Made by a program: the position numbers and the translations under genes | DNA from: Ramlibacter monticola | Lineage (GTDB): Bacteria > Pseudomonadota > Gammaproteobacteria > Burkholderiales > Burkholderiaceae_C | Direction: 5' to 3' | NCBI RefSeq assembly: GCF_016722785.1 | Contig: NZ_JAEQNE010000006.1 | Location: 331,472-395,471 of the forward strand | DNA length: 64,000 nt | The notes under the pieces: generated by a model | The model's database searches: none | What the model was told of the DNA's origin: nothing | What the model saw: only the letters and a program-made list of their open reading frames with translations | Shown here: positions 9,240 to 17,738 of the stretch, one piece after another | Numbering within the stretch: position 1 is the first letter of the stretch | Layout of the letters: each line of letters begins with the position of its first letter

Positions 9240-10889
9240 CTAGAAGTTGCGGGACAGGTACATGCCGAAGAAGTCGCGGTCGCCCAGCGGCTGGTCCAGC
9301 GAGCTCGCGCCGCCCCGGAACATCGCGTAGTTGAAGCCGAACTGCCACTTCGTCGGGTTCTGCGCGAAGTTCAGGTAGAGGTTGGCCGACTTGGCGCCCT
9401 TCATGAACAGGCCGGAGGCGTTCGGCGTGCGGCCGGAGAGCGCCTGGAAGTAGTAGACGCCCGGCGTCACCTGCCAGCCGGGCACCAGCGTGCCGTCGTA
9501 CACCCAGCTGAAATCGAAGTTGATGCCGCTGGAGGTCTTGGTGCCCACCGGCACCGGCGCGGCCGTCGGGTCGGTCTCCTGGCCCCAGCCCCAGCCGCCC
9601 GCGGCGACGGGGTCGCCGCCATAGGTCGGCTGCAGGTTGGGATAGCGGATCACGACGGCTTCCGCCAGCAGGGTCGCGGTCTGGGCGCCCACCGCCTGCA
9701 GGAAGCCGCCGCCGGTGCCGTTCGGCGTCAGGCTCAGGAGGCCCGTCAGGTGCCACTGGAAGCGCTTCTCGTCCACCCAGCAGTTGCCGTTCTGCGACGT
9801 GCAGCCGCTGTTGGCATTGAGGGCGACCGCGTCGCGCGGCCGGTACGAGAGCTCGGTGCCGACGGCCCAGTCGCCGAGCGGGAAGTTCGCGCTGACGCCA
9901 TACAGCTTGCGGTCCTCCAGGTAGGTCCACCCGAGGGCGCCATTGCGGTCCGCGTTGAAGCTGAAGTTCGGCGTCTTGTCGTGGTAGTTGAGGAAATAGG
10001 CGCCCAGGTTCAGCTGGGTGCCCGCCGGCTGGTACTTCACCGCCGCGCCCCACTGGCCCGCGTTCTTCGCGTCCACGTCCACCAGGCCGTAGGCATCGGC
10101 GCCCTTGCCGAGCCCGTTGACGACCGACCAGTAGCTGCCCGTCGGCGGGAAGTAGCTCTTGTTCCAGTTGGTCTGGACGTAGGCTTCGACGTTCACGCCG
10201 CGCGCCACGCCGCTCGCCACGCTCACCATCGGCGCCGGCAGGAAGACTTCCTTCAGCTGCGTGCCGGGCTGCGAGAGCCGCATGATGTCGACCGCGTTGG
10301 TGCTGTTGATGCCACCGGGCAGGAACAGGCTCTCGCCCCAGCTGATCACCTGGTTGCCCACGCGCACGCGGGCATGCTGCTCGCCCACCTCGAAGCCCTT
10401 GCTGACCCACAGGTCCAGCAGGCGCGCCTTGAAGGTCAGGTCGTCGCGCGCCGAGTCGGACAGGCCGTCGGTCAGGTTCGGCGGCGTCGTGGCGCTCAGG
10501 ATGCCGGTGGTGTGCGTGGCGGTGAAGTCGCGCACCCAGTTGGCGCGCGCCATGGCCGTCACCTCGCTGGGCAGCTTGAGCAGCAGCTCGTGGTTGCCCT
10601 TGAGGTAGGTGGTGAAGGCATCGCCGCGCCCGTAGTTCAGGTTGCCCTGGTCGCCCAGCATCGAAGTGGGTGCGAGGCAGCCCGCGGGCGCACCGGGCCC
10701 GCTGGCCCCCTGGATCACCAGGTCGCACGCCGGCTGGCGCGTGCGGATCCCGGCGCCCACCGTGATGGTGGAGTCGAAGCTGCCCCGGATGCTTTCCGTC
10801 TCGAATGTGAACGCCTGGCTGCCGCCCGATGCCAGCAGTGCGCAGGCGAGTGCGATGGCGCGCGGCGCGCCGGCTCGTTTCTCTTGCAT
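9240..10889 (-). CDS. DUF1302 family outer-membrane protein
   Basis: A 549-residue protein with a signal peptide (residues 1 to about 26, ending SQAF) and the DUF1302 N-terminal pattern FETESIRGSFDSTITVGAGIR. The rest alternates short hydrophobic strands with polar turns and ends in ...FFGMYLSRNF, an aromatic C-terminus typical of outer-membrane beta-barrels. Good ribosome binding site (GAGAGGGG) before the ATG at 10889. It lies between DUF1329 and the RND exporter; the three always occurring together suggests a trans-envelope system. Biochemical function not established. Confidence 0.85.
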   Translation of the reverse strand: MQEKRAGAPRAIALACALLASGGSQAFTFETESIRGSFDSTITVGAGIRTRQPACDLVIQGASGPGAPAGCLAPTSMLGDQGNLNYGRGDAFTTYLKGNHELLLKLPSEVTAMARANWVRDFTATHTTGILSATTPPNLTDGLSDSARDDLTFKARLLDLWVSKGFEVGEQHARVRVGNQVISWGESLFLPGGINSTNAVDIMRLSQPGTQLKEVFLPAPMVSVASGVARGVNVEAYVQTNWNKSYFPPTGSYWSVVNGLGKGADAYGLVDVDAKNAGQWGAAVKYQPAGTQLNLGAYFLNYHDKTPNFSFNADRNGALGWTYLEDRKLYGVSANFPLGDWAVGTELSYRPRDAVALNANSGCTSQNGNCWVDEKRFQWHLTGLLSLTPNGTGGGFLQAVGAQTATLLAEAVVIRYPNLQPTYGGDPVAAGGWGWGQETDPTAAPVPVGTKTSSGINFDFSWVYDGTLVPGWQVTPGVYYFQALSGRTPNASGLFMKGAKSANLYLNFAQNPTKWQFGFNYAMFRGGASSLDQPLGDRDFFGMYLSRNF

Positions 10890-10926
10890 GGTCCCCTCTC
10901 GTTCTTGTGTTGCCGGATGCGGCCGC

Positions 10927-12318
10927 TCAGCGCTCGCTGATCGCGCGCAGGTTGTCGGAGGTGTAGAAGTTCTCGCGGAACCGCTGCTCCTTCGCCTCCA
11001 CCACCCAGCGGAAGTCCTTGCCCGAGGCGAGCGGCGCCTGGTCGACCAGGTAGCGCCCTTCCGTCAGGTTGTACTGGACGAAGGCGGGGTTGTCGCAGCT
11101 GCCCGTCTCGTACACCGGGATCACGAAGGCCTCGCGCAGCTTCCACAGCTTGCCCTGGGCGTCGTAGTCGTCGGCGGCGACCAGCGACCAGCTGTCCTCG
11201 TCGATGTAGAAGGTGCGCCTGGGCGACACGTGCCGCACGCCCGCCTTGACGGTCGCTTCGACGACCCACACGCGGTGCATCTCGTAGCGGCGCTGCGCCG
11301 GGTCGATGGCGTCGGCCTTGGCGACGGCGTCGAACTTCACCGCCGGGTCGTACATGCCGAAGGCGTTGTAGCCCACCAGCATTTCCTTCTTGCCCACCAG
11401 CTTCCAGTCGAAGCGGTCGATGGTGCCGTTGAACACGCGCGGCTCGTCGATCAGGTACTGGTTCTCGAAGCCGATCTGCGGCGCGTCGTAGGCGTAGGTC
11501 GGCATGCGGCGCACGCGGCGCTGGCCGGGGAAGTAGTAGAAGGTCTCGCTCGCGGCGTTCGAGTAGTTCGCGAAGATGAGCGCCTGGCCGGCCAGCGCGG
11601 CGGGCGACTCGTACGCGAAGTAGGTGTAGTACTCCATCTGAGGCAGCTGCGACAGCGGCTTGGAGCCCTTGTTGCCCCAGGGGTAGAAGTAGGTCTGGTT
11701 GGAGGTCGCGGCCACCCACTCGCTGCCGCCCTTGCGCGGCGACAGCGCCGTGTACAGGCGGGGCATGTCCAGGCCCACGCCCGCGTACTTCATCTTGGTG
11801 TTCCACATCGCCTGCGCGCCGTTCTGCGGCACCGGGAAGGGAATGCCGGGCATCGCGGCTTCCTGCAGGCTCCAGCCATCCGCGCCCAGCTTCGCGCCGC
11901 CGGCGGCGTTCTTCTTCGTGTTCTCGGCCACGAAGTCGGGGCTGCCGCAGGTGCGGCGCGTGGGGTACACGTCCATGCGGTAGCCCTTCACCTGCTTGAC
12001 CAGGGCGAGCTGGCCGGGCGAGAGCTTGTCCGCGTGCTTGTCGACGTTGGACGCGTCGACGGAGTACAGGGGCTTGTCGCCCTTGAAGCGGAAGAAGTCC
12101 TCGCGCCGCTTGCCCGGGGCCCAGCCGGGCTGGGCCGGGTCCGCGGCGGCATAGGCGGGGATCAGGCCGTCCTTGCTGGCGGCGGCCTCGCCGCCCAGGG
12201 GCGTCAGCTCCTTGCCGAGCCGGCCGGCATCGGATTGCGCGTGGGCCGGCGCGGCCAGCCCCAGGGTGGCGGCGGCCAGGGCCGCCCAGGCGAATCGGGT
12301 CTTGCGTTCGTGCGACAT
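10927..12318 (-). CDS. DUF1329 family exported protein
   Basis: A 463-residue protein with a clear signal peptide ending AHAQS (about residue 28), then the family start LGKELTPLGGEAAASKDGLIPAY in pieces (GKELTPLGGE). DUF1329 proteins are predicted to have a LolA/LolB-like lipoprotein-sorting fold, so a periplasmic carrier role for a hydrophobic ligand is plausible. The ATG at 12318 was chosen because it begins the signal peptide; longer in-frame readings overlap the aldehyde dehydrogenase. It is 38 bp downstream of the aldehyde dehydrogenase and part of the same leftward operon. Confidence 0.85.
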   Translation of the reverse strand: MSHERKTRFAWAALAAATLGLAAPAHAQSDAGRLGKELTPLGGEAAASKDGLIPAYAAADPAQPGWAPGKRREDFFRFKGDKPLYSVDASNVDKHADKLSPGQLALVKQVKGYRMDVYPTRRTCGSPDFVAENTKKNAAGGAKLGADGWSLQEAAMPGIPFPVPQNGAQAMWNTKMKYAGVGLDMPRLYTALSPRKGGSEWVAATSNQTYFYPWGNKGSKPLSQLPQMEYYTYFAYESPAALAGQALIFANYSNAASETFYYFPGQRRVRRMPTYAYDAPQIGFENQYLIDEPRVFNGTIDRFDWKLVGKKEMLVGYNAFGMYDPAVKFDAVAKADAIDPAQRRYEMHRVWVVEATVKAGVRHVSPRRTFYIDEDSWSLVAADDYDAQGKLWKLREAFVIPVYETGSCDNPAFVQYNLTEGRYLVDQAPLASGKDFRWVVEAKEQRFRENFYTSDNLRAISER

Positions 12319-12356
12319 GGTGGCTCCGGAAAGGGGGGTCGGGTGGCGGAGGAGCT

Positions 12357-13787
12357 TCACTTCGGGATGCTGATCACCTGCGGCTGCGTGACGGCCTTCA
12401 GGCCCTCGGCGCCGAACTCCACGCCCCAGCCGGATTTCTTGCTGCCGCCGAAGGGCACCATGGGATGCACCATGCCGTGCTGGTTGATCCAGACCGTGCC
12501 GGCCTGCAGGCGGGCGGCGACGGACTTCGCCTTCTGCACGTCGGGGCTCCACACCGAGGCGCCGAGGCCCACGTCGAGCCCGTTGGCGCTGCGCACCGCG
12601 TCGTCGACGCTGCGGTACTTGATGATCGGCAGCACCGGGCCGAACTGCTCCTGGTCGACCAGGCTGGCGCCGTCGGCGATGTCGGTGACGAGCGTCAGCG
12701 GGTAGAAGTTGCCCGGGCCCTGCGGCGCCTCGCCGCCGCAGACGATGGTCGCGCCGCCCTGGCGCGCCTGCTCCACCAGCTCGGTGACCTTGCGGAACTG
12801 CATCGCGTTCTGGATCGGGCCGACCACGGTCTCGGCCTGCATGCCGTCGCCCATGGGCATGCCCTCGGCCAGCACCTTGAGCTCGGCGACGATGGCGTCG
12901 TGGCGGCTCTCGGGCACGTAGAGGCGCTTGATGGCGGCGCAGGTCTGGCCCATGTTGATGAAGGCGCCCCAGAACAGGCCGATCGCGATCTGCTTCGGAT
13001 CGGCGTCGTCCAGCACGATGGCGGCGTCGTTGCCGCCCAGCTCCATGGTGGTGGGCGTGAGGTGGCGGGCGGCGGTGGCGGCGATCTTCGCGCCGGTGGC
13101 GCCGGAGCCGGTGAACATGATCTTGTCGACGGCGGGGTTGTCCACCAGCGCGGCGCCGACTTCGCCGTCGCCGCTGACCGTGTTCAGCACGCCGGCCGGC
13201 AGCACCTGTGCGATCAGGCGCACCAGCTCGAGGCTGCAGATGCTGGTGTACTCGGAGGGCTTGAGCACCACCGTGTTGCCGGCGCGCAGCGAGGGGATCA
13301 TCTGCCAGATGGCGATCAGCAGCGGCCAGTTCCAGGGCGCGATGGCGGCCACCACGCCGAAGGGCCGGCGGTGCACCTCGTCGCGGCGGCTGTTGTCCTC
13401 GAAGGCCACTTCGACCGGCAGCTCCAGGCTGGCCGGCACGCGCGTCCAGGTCTCGCAGCCCCACAGCTCGAAGCGGGAGCCCGGCACGTTGCCGGGGCCG
13501 ACGCCGCCCAGCGGCTTGCCCTGCTCGCGCGTGACCCACTGCGACAGGTAGTCGGCGTTCTCCTTGATCACGTCCGCCACCTTGTGCAGCAGCTCGCGGC
13601 GCGTCTCGTCCGGCAGGGCCGCCCACGCGGGCTGCGCCGCCTTCGCCGCCGCGACGGCGGCCGCGACTTCCTGGCGGGTCGAGCGGGGCACCAGCCCGAT
13701 CGCTTCGCCCGTGGCCGGGTTCCTGGATTCGAAGCTGCTGGCGGAATGGACCTGGCGGCCATTCACGGTGTTCGTGAAGCTTTGCAT
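12357..13787 (-). CDS. NAD(P)-dependent aldehyde dehydrogenase
   Basis: A 476-residue ALDH. Visible motifs: the APWNWPLL cofactor region, FTGSGATGAKI, MELGGNDA with the general-base Glu, and MGQTCAAIKR with the catalytic Cys. Start at 13787 is supported by AGGAGA 9 bp upstream and by the usual N-terminus. It heads the DUF1329-DUF1302-RND-YCF48 operon and is divergent from the aromatic amine dehydrogenase genes. It probably oxidises the aryl-acetaldehyde that enzyme makes (for example indole-3-acetaldehyde from tryptamine) to the arylacetate. The exact aldehyde is inferred. Confidence 0.88.
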   Translation of the reverse strand: MQSFTNTVNGRQVHSASSFESRNPATGEAIGLVPRSTRQEVAAAVAAAKAAQPAWAALPDETRRELLHKVADVIKENADYLSQWVTREQGKPLGGVGPGNVPGSRFELWGCETWTRVPASLELPVEVAFEDNSRRDEVHRRPFGVVAAIAPWNWPLLIAIWQMIPSLRAGNTVVLKPSEYTSICSLELVRLIAQVLPAGVLNTVSGDGEVGAALVDNPAVDKIMFTGSGATGAKIAATAARHLTPTTMELGGNDAAIVLDDADPKQIAIGLFWGAFINMGQTCAAIKRLYVPESRHDAIVAELKVLAEGMPMGDGMQAETVVGPIQNAMQFRKVTELVEQARQGGATIVCGGEAPQGPGNFYPLTLVTDIADGASLVDQEQFGPVLPIIKYRSVDDAVRSANGLDVGLGASVWSPDVQKAKSVAARLQAGTVWINQHGMVHPMVPFGGSKKSGWGVEFGAEGLKAVTQPQVISIPK

Positions 13788-13923
13788 GCGCTGTTCTCCT
13801 GGCCCGGGGGGCACGTTGATGTCAGCGGGAGTTTCTGGAATTCCGCGGCGGCGGGCATCGCGTAGATTCGCTGCGGGTTTCCCCTGCCGTCGCGGGCGCG
13901 CATGACACCACCCCCGACGCGGC

Positions 13924-13941
13924 ATCGCGAAAGTTCGCGAT
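13924..13941. promoter_or_regulatory. Perfect palindrome, putative operator in the ALDH/aauB divergent promoter
   Basis: ATCGCGAAAGTTCGCGAT has two perfect 8-bp arms around AG. It lies in the 218-bp region between the divergent aldehyde dehydrogenase and aauB genes. A weak sigma70-like pair (TTCGTC at 13941, TAGACT at 13963, 16-bp spacer) follows it for rightward transcription. The nearby LuxR-type regulator (17739-18581) is a candidate binder. Confidence 0.5.
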
Positions 13942-14005
13942 TCGTCCCGCGCGGGCCCGGCCTAGACTGCGCTCGCGACGGCGACCCAGCCGTCCGGAGA
14001 CCGAC

Positions 14006-15157
14006 ATGCCACTTCATCCGGCCCGAGGCGCACTGCCCCTGGGGCTCTCGCTCCTGATCGCCGCCGGCGCCGCGCAGGCGCAACTCGCCGTCGAAACGCT
14101 GGCGATGGAACCGCTGGCGCCGGCGGACGCCCATCGCATCTACCTGAGCGATCCCACCATGCCGCACCTGGTCGACGGCCGCATCCACGTGATCGACGGC
14201 GCCGCCATGAAGTACCTGGGCATGGTCGGGAGCGGCTTCGCAGGCAGCAGCGTCGTTTCGCCCGACCGCAAGACGCTGTACGTGGCCACGACCTATCTCA
14301 GCCGGTTGCAACGCGGCACCCGCACGGACGTCATCGAGGCCTACGACACCGGCGACCTCACCCTGCGCTACGAGATCGAGATTCCCGCCAAGCACGCGCA
14401 GTCGCTCCCGATCAAGGCGCTGACGGCGGCAACCGGCGACGGGCGCTTCCTGCTGGTGCAGAACGCGACGCCGGCGACTTCGATCACCGTGGTCGACCTG
14501 GCGCAGAAGCGCGTTGCCAGCGAAATCGCCAACCCCGGCTGCTGGGGCGTGATTCCCTGGCCCTCGGCACCGGCGAAGTTCACCACCGTGTGCGGGGACG
14601 GGACCCTGGCCACCTTCGAGCTGAATTCCGAGGGTAAGGCGCAGGAGCCGCTGGTCACGAAGTCCTTCTTCGATCCGGACCGCGATCCCGTCTTCATGCA
14701 CTACGAGATGCTCGGGGACGAGCTGCTGATGGTCTCGTACTACGGCGCGCTCTATTCCGTCCAGCTGGCCGGCGCGGCGCCAACCGTGCGCGAGCCCTGG
14801 AACTTCATCGACGCCGCGGCCCGCAAGCAGCGCTGGGCGCCCGGCGGCTACGCGCTGTTCGCGCTCGACCCCGACACGCGCCGGCTCTACGTGGGCATGC
14901 ACGACCAGCAGGCCGAAGGCTCGCACAAGAATCCCGCCAAGGAACTCTGGGTGCTGGACCTCGCCGCCCGCAAGCGGATCGCCCGCCTGCCGGGGGACCT
15001 GGCGCTGTCGATGGCGATGACCCGCTCGGCGCCGCGCCGCCTGTACCTCCTGAGCGCCGCCGACAACAAGCTGGTGAGCTTCGACCCGGCCAACCCGCGC
15101 GCCCGCAAGCGCTCCGCCCCCTTCGGCGAGACGCCCATCTACCTGGAGCTGCACTGA
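14006..15157 (+). CDS. aauB: Aromatic amine dehydrogenase, large (heavy) subunit
   Basis: A 383-residue periplasmic protein with a signal peptide ending AAQAQ (about residue 27) and the beta-propeller sequence of the methylamine/aromatic amine dehydrogenase heavy subunit: YLSDPTMPHLVDGRIHVID pieces near the N-terminus and GMHDQQAEGSHKNPAKELWV about residue 300. Together with the TTQ-bearing small subunit it oxidises primary amines to aldehyde plus ammonia. Downstream order large subunit, MauE-like, MauD-like, small subunit matches aauBEDA of Alcaligenes faecalis, and the small subunit residue numbering also fits the aromatic enzyme. The stop overlaps the start of the next gene by one base. 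Confidence 0.9.
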   Translation: MPLHPARGALPLGLSLLIAAGAAQAQLAVETLAMEPLAPADAHRIYLSDPTMPHLVDGRIHVIDGAAMKYLGMVGSGFAGSSVVSPDRKTLYVATTYLSRLQRGTRTDVIEAYDTGDLTLRYEIEIPAKHAQSLPIKALTAATGDGRFLLVQNATPATSITVVDLAQKRVASEIANPGCWGVIPWPSAPAKFTTVCGDGTLATFELNSEGKAQEPLVTKSFFDPDRDPVFMHYEMLGDELLMVSYYGALYSVQLAGAAPTVREPWNFIDAAARKQRWAPGGYALFALDPDTRRLYVGMHDQQAEGSHKNPAKELWVLDLAARKRIARLPGDLALSMAMTRSAPRRLYLLSAADNKLVSFDPANPRARKRSAPFGETPIYLELH

Positions 15158-15702
15158 TGACGCCCGCCCTCGACCCGGTGGTGGCGCACGCGACGGCCTC
15201 CGCGCTCGCCGCCGTCTTCCTGCTCGCCGGGCTCGGCAAGCTGCGCGATCCGGCGCTCTTCCGCGCCACCGTCGACAACTATCGGCTGCTGCCCGAGCCG
15301 CTGGTCGCCGCGTTCGCCTGGCTGCTCCCGCTGGCGGAATGCGCTGCCGGCGTGCTGCTGTTCGCGGACGGCACGCGCGCGACCGGCAGCTTGCTGGCCG
15401 CTCTGCTGCTCGTTCTCGTGTCCATCGCCATCGCCGTGAACATCCGGCGCGGCCGCACGCACCTCGATTGCGGCTGCGGCCTCGGCACGGAGGTCCCCAT
15501 CGGCCCCGGCCTGCTCGTGCGCAACGCCGTGCTCGTCGCGGCGGCGCTGCTCCTGCTGCTGCCGGTGGCGCCGCGCGCGACCGTGTGGCTGGACCTCCTC
15601 GCCGCCCTCTTCCTCGCCCTCTTCCTCTTCGGCCTGCAGGCGCTCGCCACCGCGCTGCTCGCCCAACACGCCCGTCTCCAGTCCCTCAGGAATCTGCCAT
15701 GA
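15157..15702 (+). CDS. aauE: MauE-like membrane protein for amine dehydrogenase maturation
   Basis: A 181-residue protein with four hydrophobic segments and the conserved DCGCGLGTE motif between them, as in MauE/DoxX-like proteins. MauE with MauD is needed for correct disulfide formation or transport of the small subunit. The gene is tightly coupled: its start touches the aauB stop and its end overlaps aauD by 4 bp (ATGA). Confidence 0.88.
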   Translation: MTPALDPVVAHATASALAAVFLLAGLGKLRDPALFRATVDNYRLLPEPLVAAFAWLLPLAECAAGVLLFADGTRATGSLLAALLLVLVSIAIAVNIRRGRTHLDCGCGLGTEVPIGPGLLVRNAVLVAAALLLLLPVAPRATVWLDLLAALFLALFLFGLQALATALLAQHARLQSLRNLP

Positions 15703-16304
15703 TCGAAGCCCTCATCGTCTCCAACATCCTGCTGTGGCTGGCCGTGCTGGCCCTGCTGGCCACGGTGCTCGCACTCGGCCGCCAGATCGGCATCCTGTAC
15801 GAGCGCATCGCGCCCATGGGCGCGCTGATGATGGACAGCGGCCCCGGCGTCGGCCAGCCCGCGCCCGTGTTCGCGCTGCCCGCGCTGGGCGGCGGCCAGG
15901 TGAACATCGGCGGCACCGGCCCGCGCAATACCCTGCTGTTCTTCCTCTCGCCCACCTGCCCGGTCTGCAAGAAGCTGCTGCCGATCCTGAAGTCGGTGCA
16001 GAAGGCGGAAGCGTCCACCACGCAGGTGGTGCTGGCCTCGGACGGCGAGCTGCCCGAACACGAGGAGTTCCGCCAGCGCGCCGACCTGGGCGCCTTCCCC
16101 TACGTGCTCTCGGCGGAGCTCGGCATGCGCTTCCACGTGAGCAAGCTGCCCTACGCGGTGCTGATGGATGCGCAGGGCACCGTCCGCGCCAAGGGCCTCG
16201 TTAACTCGCGCGAGCAGCTGGAGAGCCTGCTGGCCGCGCAGGAACTCGGCGTGGCCTCGGTCCAGCAATACCTCGAAGGCCAGCCGGCGAAGGCCAGCGC
16301 ATGA
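15699..16304 (+). CDS. aauD: MauD-like thioredoxin-fold protein
   Basis: A 201-residue protein with one N-terminal membrane anchor (about residues 5-28) and a periplasmic thioredoxin fold carrying the CPVC redox motif in SPTCPVCKKLLP. In the mau system MauD helps form the six disulfides of the small subunit. Start at 15699 was chosen because it begins the anchor and overlaps the preceding stop as ATGA. It overlaps aauA by 4 bp. Confidence 0.9.
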   Translation: MIEALIVSNILLWLAVLALLATVLALGRQIGILYERIAPMGALMMDSGPGVGQPAPVFALPALGGGQVNIGGTGPRNTLLFFLSPTCPVCKKLLPILKSVQKAEASTTQVVLASDGELPEHEEFRQRADLGAFPYVLSAELGMRFHVSKLPYAVLMDAQGTVRAKGLVNSREQLESLLAAQELGVASVQQYLEGQPAKASA

Positions 16305-16849
16305 ACCGCCTGTTCGCATTCATCGACCGGCTGGCGGAGCGCAATACACGGACGCTCGCCAGCCGCACCTCCCGCCGCGGCATGCTGGCACGGATCGGCC
16401 GCGTGGCACTCGGCTCCGCGCTGGCGCTGCCGGTGCTGCCCTTCGACCGCACCTCGCAGGCGCACGCCGCCGGCGCGCACGGCGCCGCCGGCGGCAAGAA
16501 GAAGCCGGGCACCACGGACTGCGACTACTGGCGCTACTGCTCGGTGGACGGCTTTCTCTGCTCGTGCTGCGGGGGCAGCGCCACCACCTGCCCGCCGGGA
16601 ACCTCGCCTTCCAAGGTGACCTGGGTCGGCACCTGCCACAACCCCGCGGACGGCCGCGACTACCTGGTCAGCTACAACGACTGCTGCGGACGCACGACCT
16701 GCGGCCGCTGCTTCTGCAACACCAATCACGGCGACCGCCCCGGCTACCGGCTCGGCGTGCACAACGACGTCAACTGGTGCATGAGCAACGACAGCTCCAT
16801 GTACCACTGCACCGTGTCGGTCATCGTCGGCGTGGCGGAGAAGGAATGA
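16301..16849 (+). CDS. aauA: Aromatic amine dehydrogenase, small subunit (TTQ cofactor)
   Basis: A 182-residue precursor with a twin-arginine signal (SRRGMLARIGRVAL) and a Cys-rich mature domain starting near DCDYWRYCS. The two tryptophans that form tryptophan tryptophylquinone are seen as W108 (KVTWVGTC) and W159 (NDVNWCM), with the catalytic Asp at D127 (YNDCCG) and Thr at T171. These sit one residue before W109, W160, D128 and T172 of A. faecalis aromatic amine dehydrogenase, and the length is the same, so I prefer that enzyme over methylamine dehydrogenase. Probable substrates: tryptamine, tyramine, phenylethylamine. Ends in an ATGATG overlap with the next gene. Confidence 0.93.
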   Translation: MNRLFAFIDRLAERNTRTLASRTSRRGMLARIGRVALGSALALPVLPFDRTSQAHAAGAHGAAGGKKKPGTTDCDYWRYCSVDGFLCSCCGGSATTCPPGTSPSKVTWVGTCHNPADGRDYLVSYNDCCGRTTCGRCFCNTNHGDRPGYRLGVHNDVNWCMSNDSSMYHCTVSVIVGVAEKE

Positions 16850-17301
16850 TGAATCGCAACTGCATCGCAACACTGGCGGCCGCGGCCGCCCTCGCCGGCA
16901 CCGCGCCGGCCTTCGCCCAGGACACGGGCCCGGGACAGGCCTTCTTCGAGCGCCAGTGCGCGGCCTGCCACCAGAAGGGGGGCACGGGCCTGGCGGGCCT
17001 GGCGCCGCCGCTCGCGGGCGCGCTCGGGCCCGTGCTCGCGGCGCCGGAAGGCCGCGACTACCTGCTCCAGGTCATGGTGAACGGCCTCTCCGGCAAGATC
17101 GTCTCCAAGGGGCAGCTGTTCAACCTGGCGATGCCGCCGCAGGGAGGCTTCTCCGACCCCGAGCTCGCCGACGCCGCCCGCTATGTCGCCAGCCTGAACG
17201 GAAGCACCGCATCGTTCGCGGCCGAGGACGTGGCGCGGGCCCGCGGCACCACCGTCACCCACAAGCAGCTGCGCGAACTGCGCGAGCGCCTGCTGAAGTG
17301 A
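16846..17301 (+). CDS. Periplasmic c-type cytochrome of the amine dehydrogenase operon
   Basis: A 151-residue protein with a signal peptide ending AFAQD and one heme-attachment motif CAACH at residues 38-42. A Met ligand (NLAMPPQGGFSD) lies further on, as in class I cytochromes c. It overlaps aauA by 4 bp, so it is likely an electron acceptor for the TTQ enzyme in place of azurin or amicyanin, neither of which is encoded here. The role is inferred from position. Confidence 0.85.
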   Translation: MMNRNCIATLAAAAALAGTAPAFAQDTGPGQAFFERQCAACHQKGGTGLAGLAPPLAGALGPVLAAPEGRDYLLQVMVNGLSGKIVSKGQLFNLAMPPQGGFSDPELADAARYVASLNGSTASFAAEDVARARGTTVTHKQLRELRERLLK

Positions 17302-17303
17302 CC

Positions 17304-17735
17304 ATGCGCCCGGCCGCCCTGCTCTTGTCCGGCGCCCTGCTGGCCGCAGGCGGCGCCGCGGCCGCCGGCGACGAGGCCCGGGCCCGGCTGCAGTACCTGC
17401 AGCATTGCTCCGGCTGCCACCTCGTCGACGGCAGCGGATCGCCCACCAAGGGCATCCCCTCCATGCGCGGCATGCTGGGGCGCTTCCTCCAGGTGCCCGG
17501 CGGGCGCGAGTTCATCGTGCAGGTTCCCGGCGTCATGAACTCCGCGCTGCGCGACGCCGACGTCGCGAACCTGATGAACTGGCTGGTGCCCGCGGTTTCC
17601 GCCGCGACCCTGCCCGCCGGCTTCCAGCCGTACACGGCGCAGGAGATCGCGCGGCTGCGCAGCAGCCGGCCGGCGGACATCATGGCTTTCCGCGCCCGGC
17701 TGGTGCGGGAGATGAAGGACCCGGGGACGCCTTGA
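17304..17735 (+). CDS. Second c-type cytochrome-like protein
   Basis: A 143-residue exported protein (signal peptide to about AAAAG, residue 22) with a CSGCH heme-binding motif at residues 35-39. It starts 2 bp after the previous cytochrome stop, and is the last gene of the aau operon. The sixth ligand is probably a Met in the PSMRGMLGRF or PGVMNS segment. It probably passes electrons from the amine dehydrogenase to the respiratory chain; partner unknown. Confidence 0.8.
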   Translation: MRPAALLLSGALLAAGGAAAAGDEARARLQYLQHCSGCHLVDGSGSPTKGIPSMRGMLGRFLQVPGGREFIVQVPGVMNSALRDADVANLMNWLVPAVSAATLPAGFQPYTAQEIARLRSSRPADIMAFRARLVREMKDPGTP

Positions 17736-17738
17736 GGC

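Noticed and set aside
16301..16849. Assignment of the small subunit to methylamine dehydrogenase (mauA)
   Set aside because: Precursor length and the positions of both TTQ tryptophans, the Asp and the Thr fit aromatic amine dehydrogenase within one residue, and mauF/G/L/M/N are absent.
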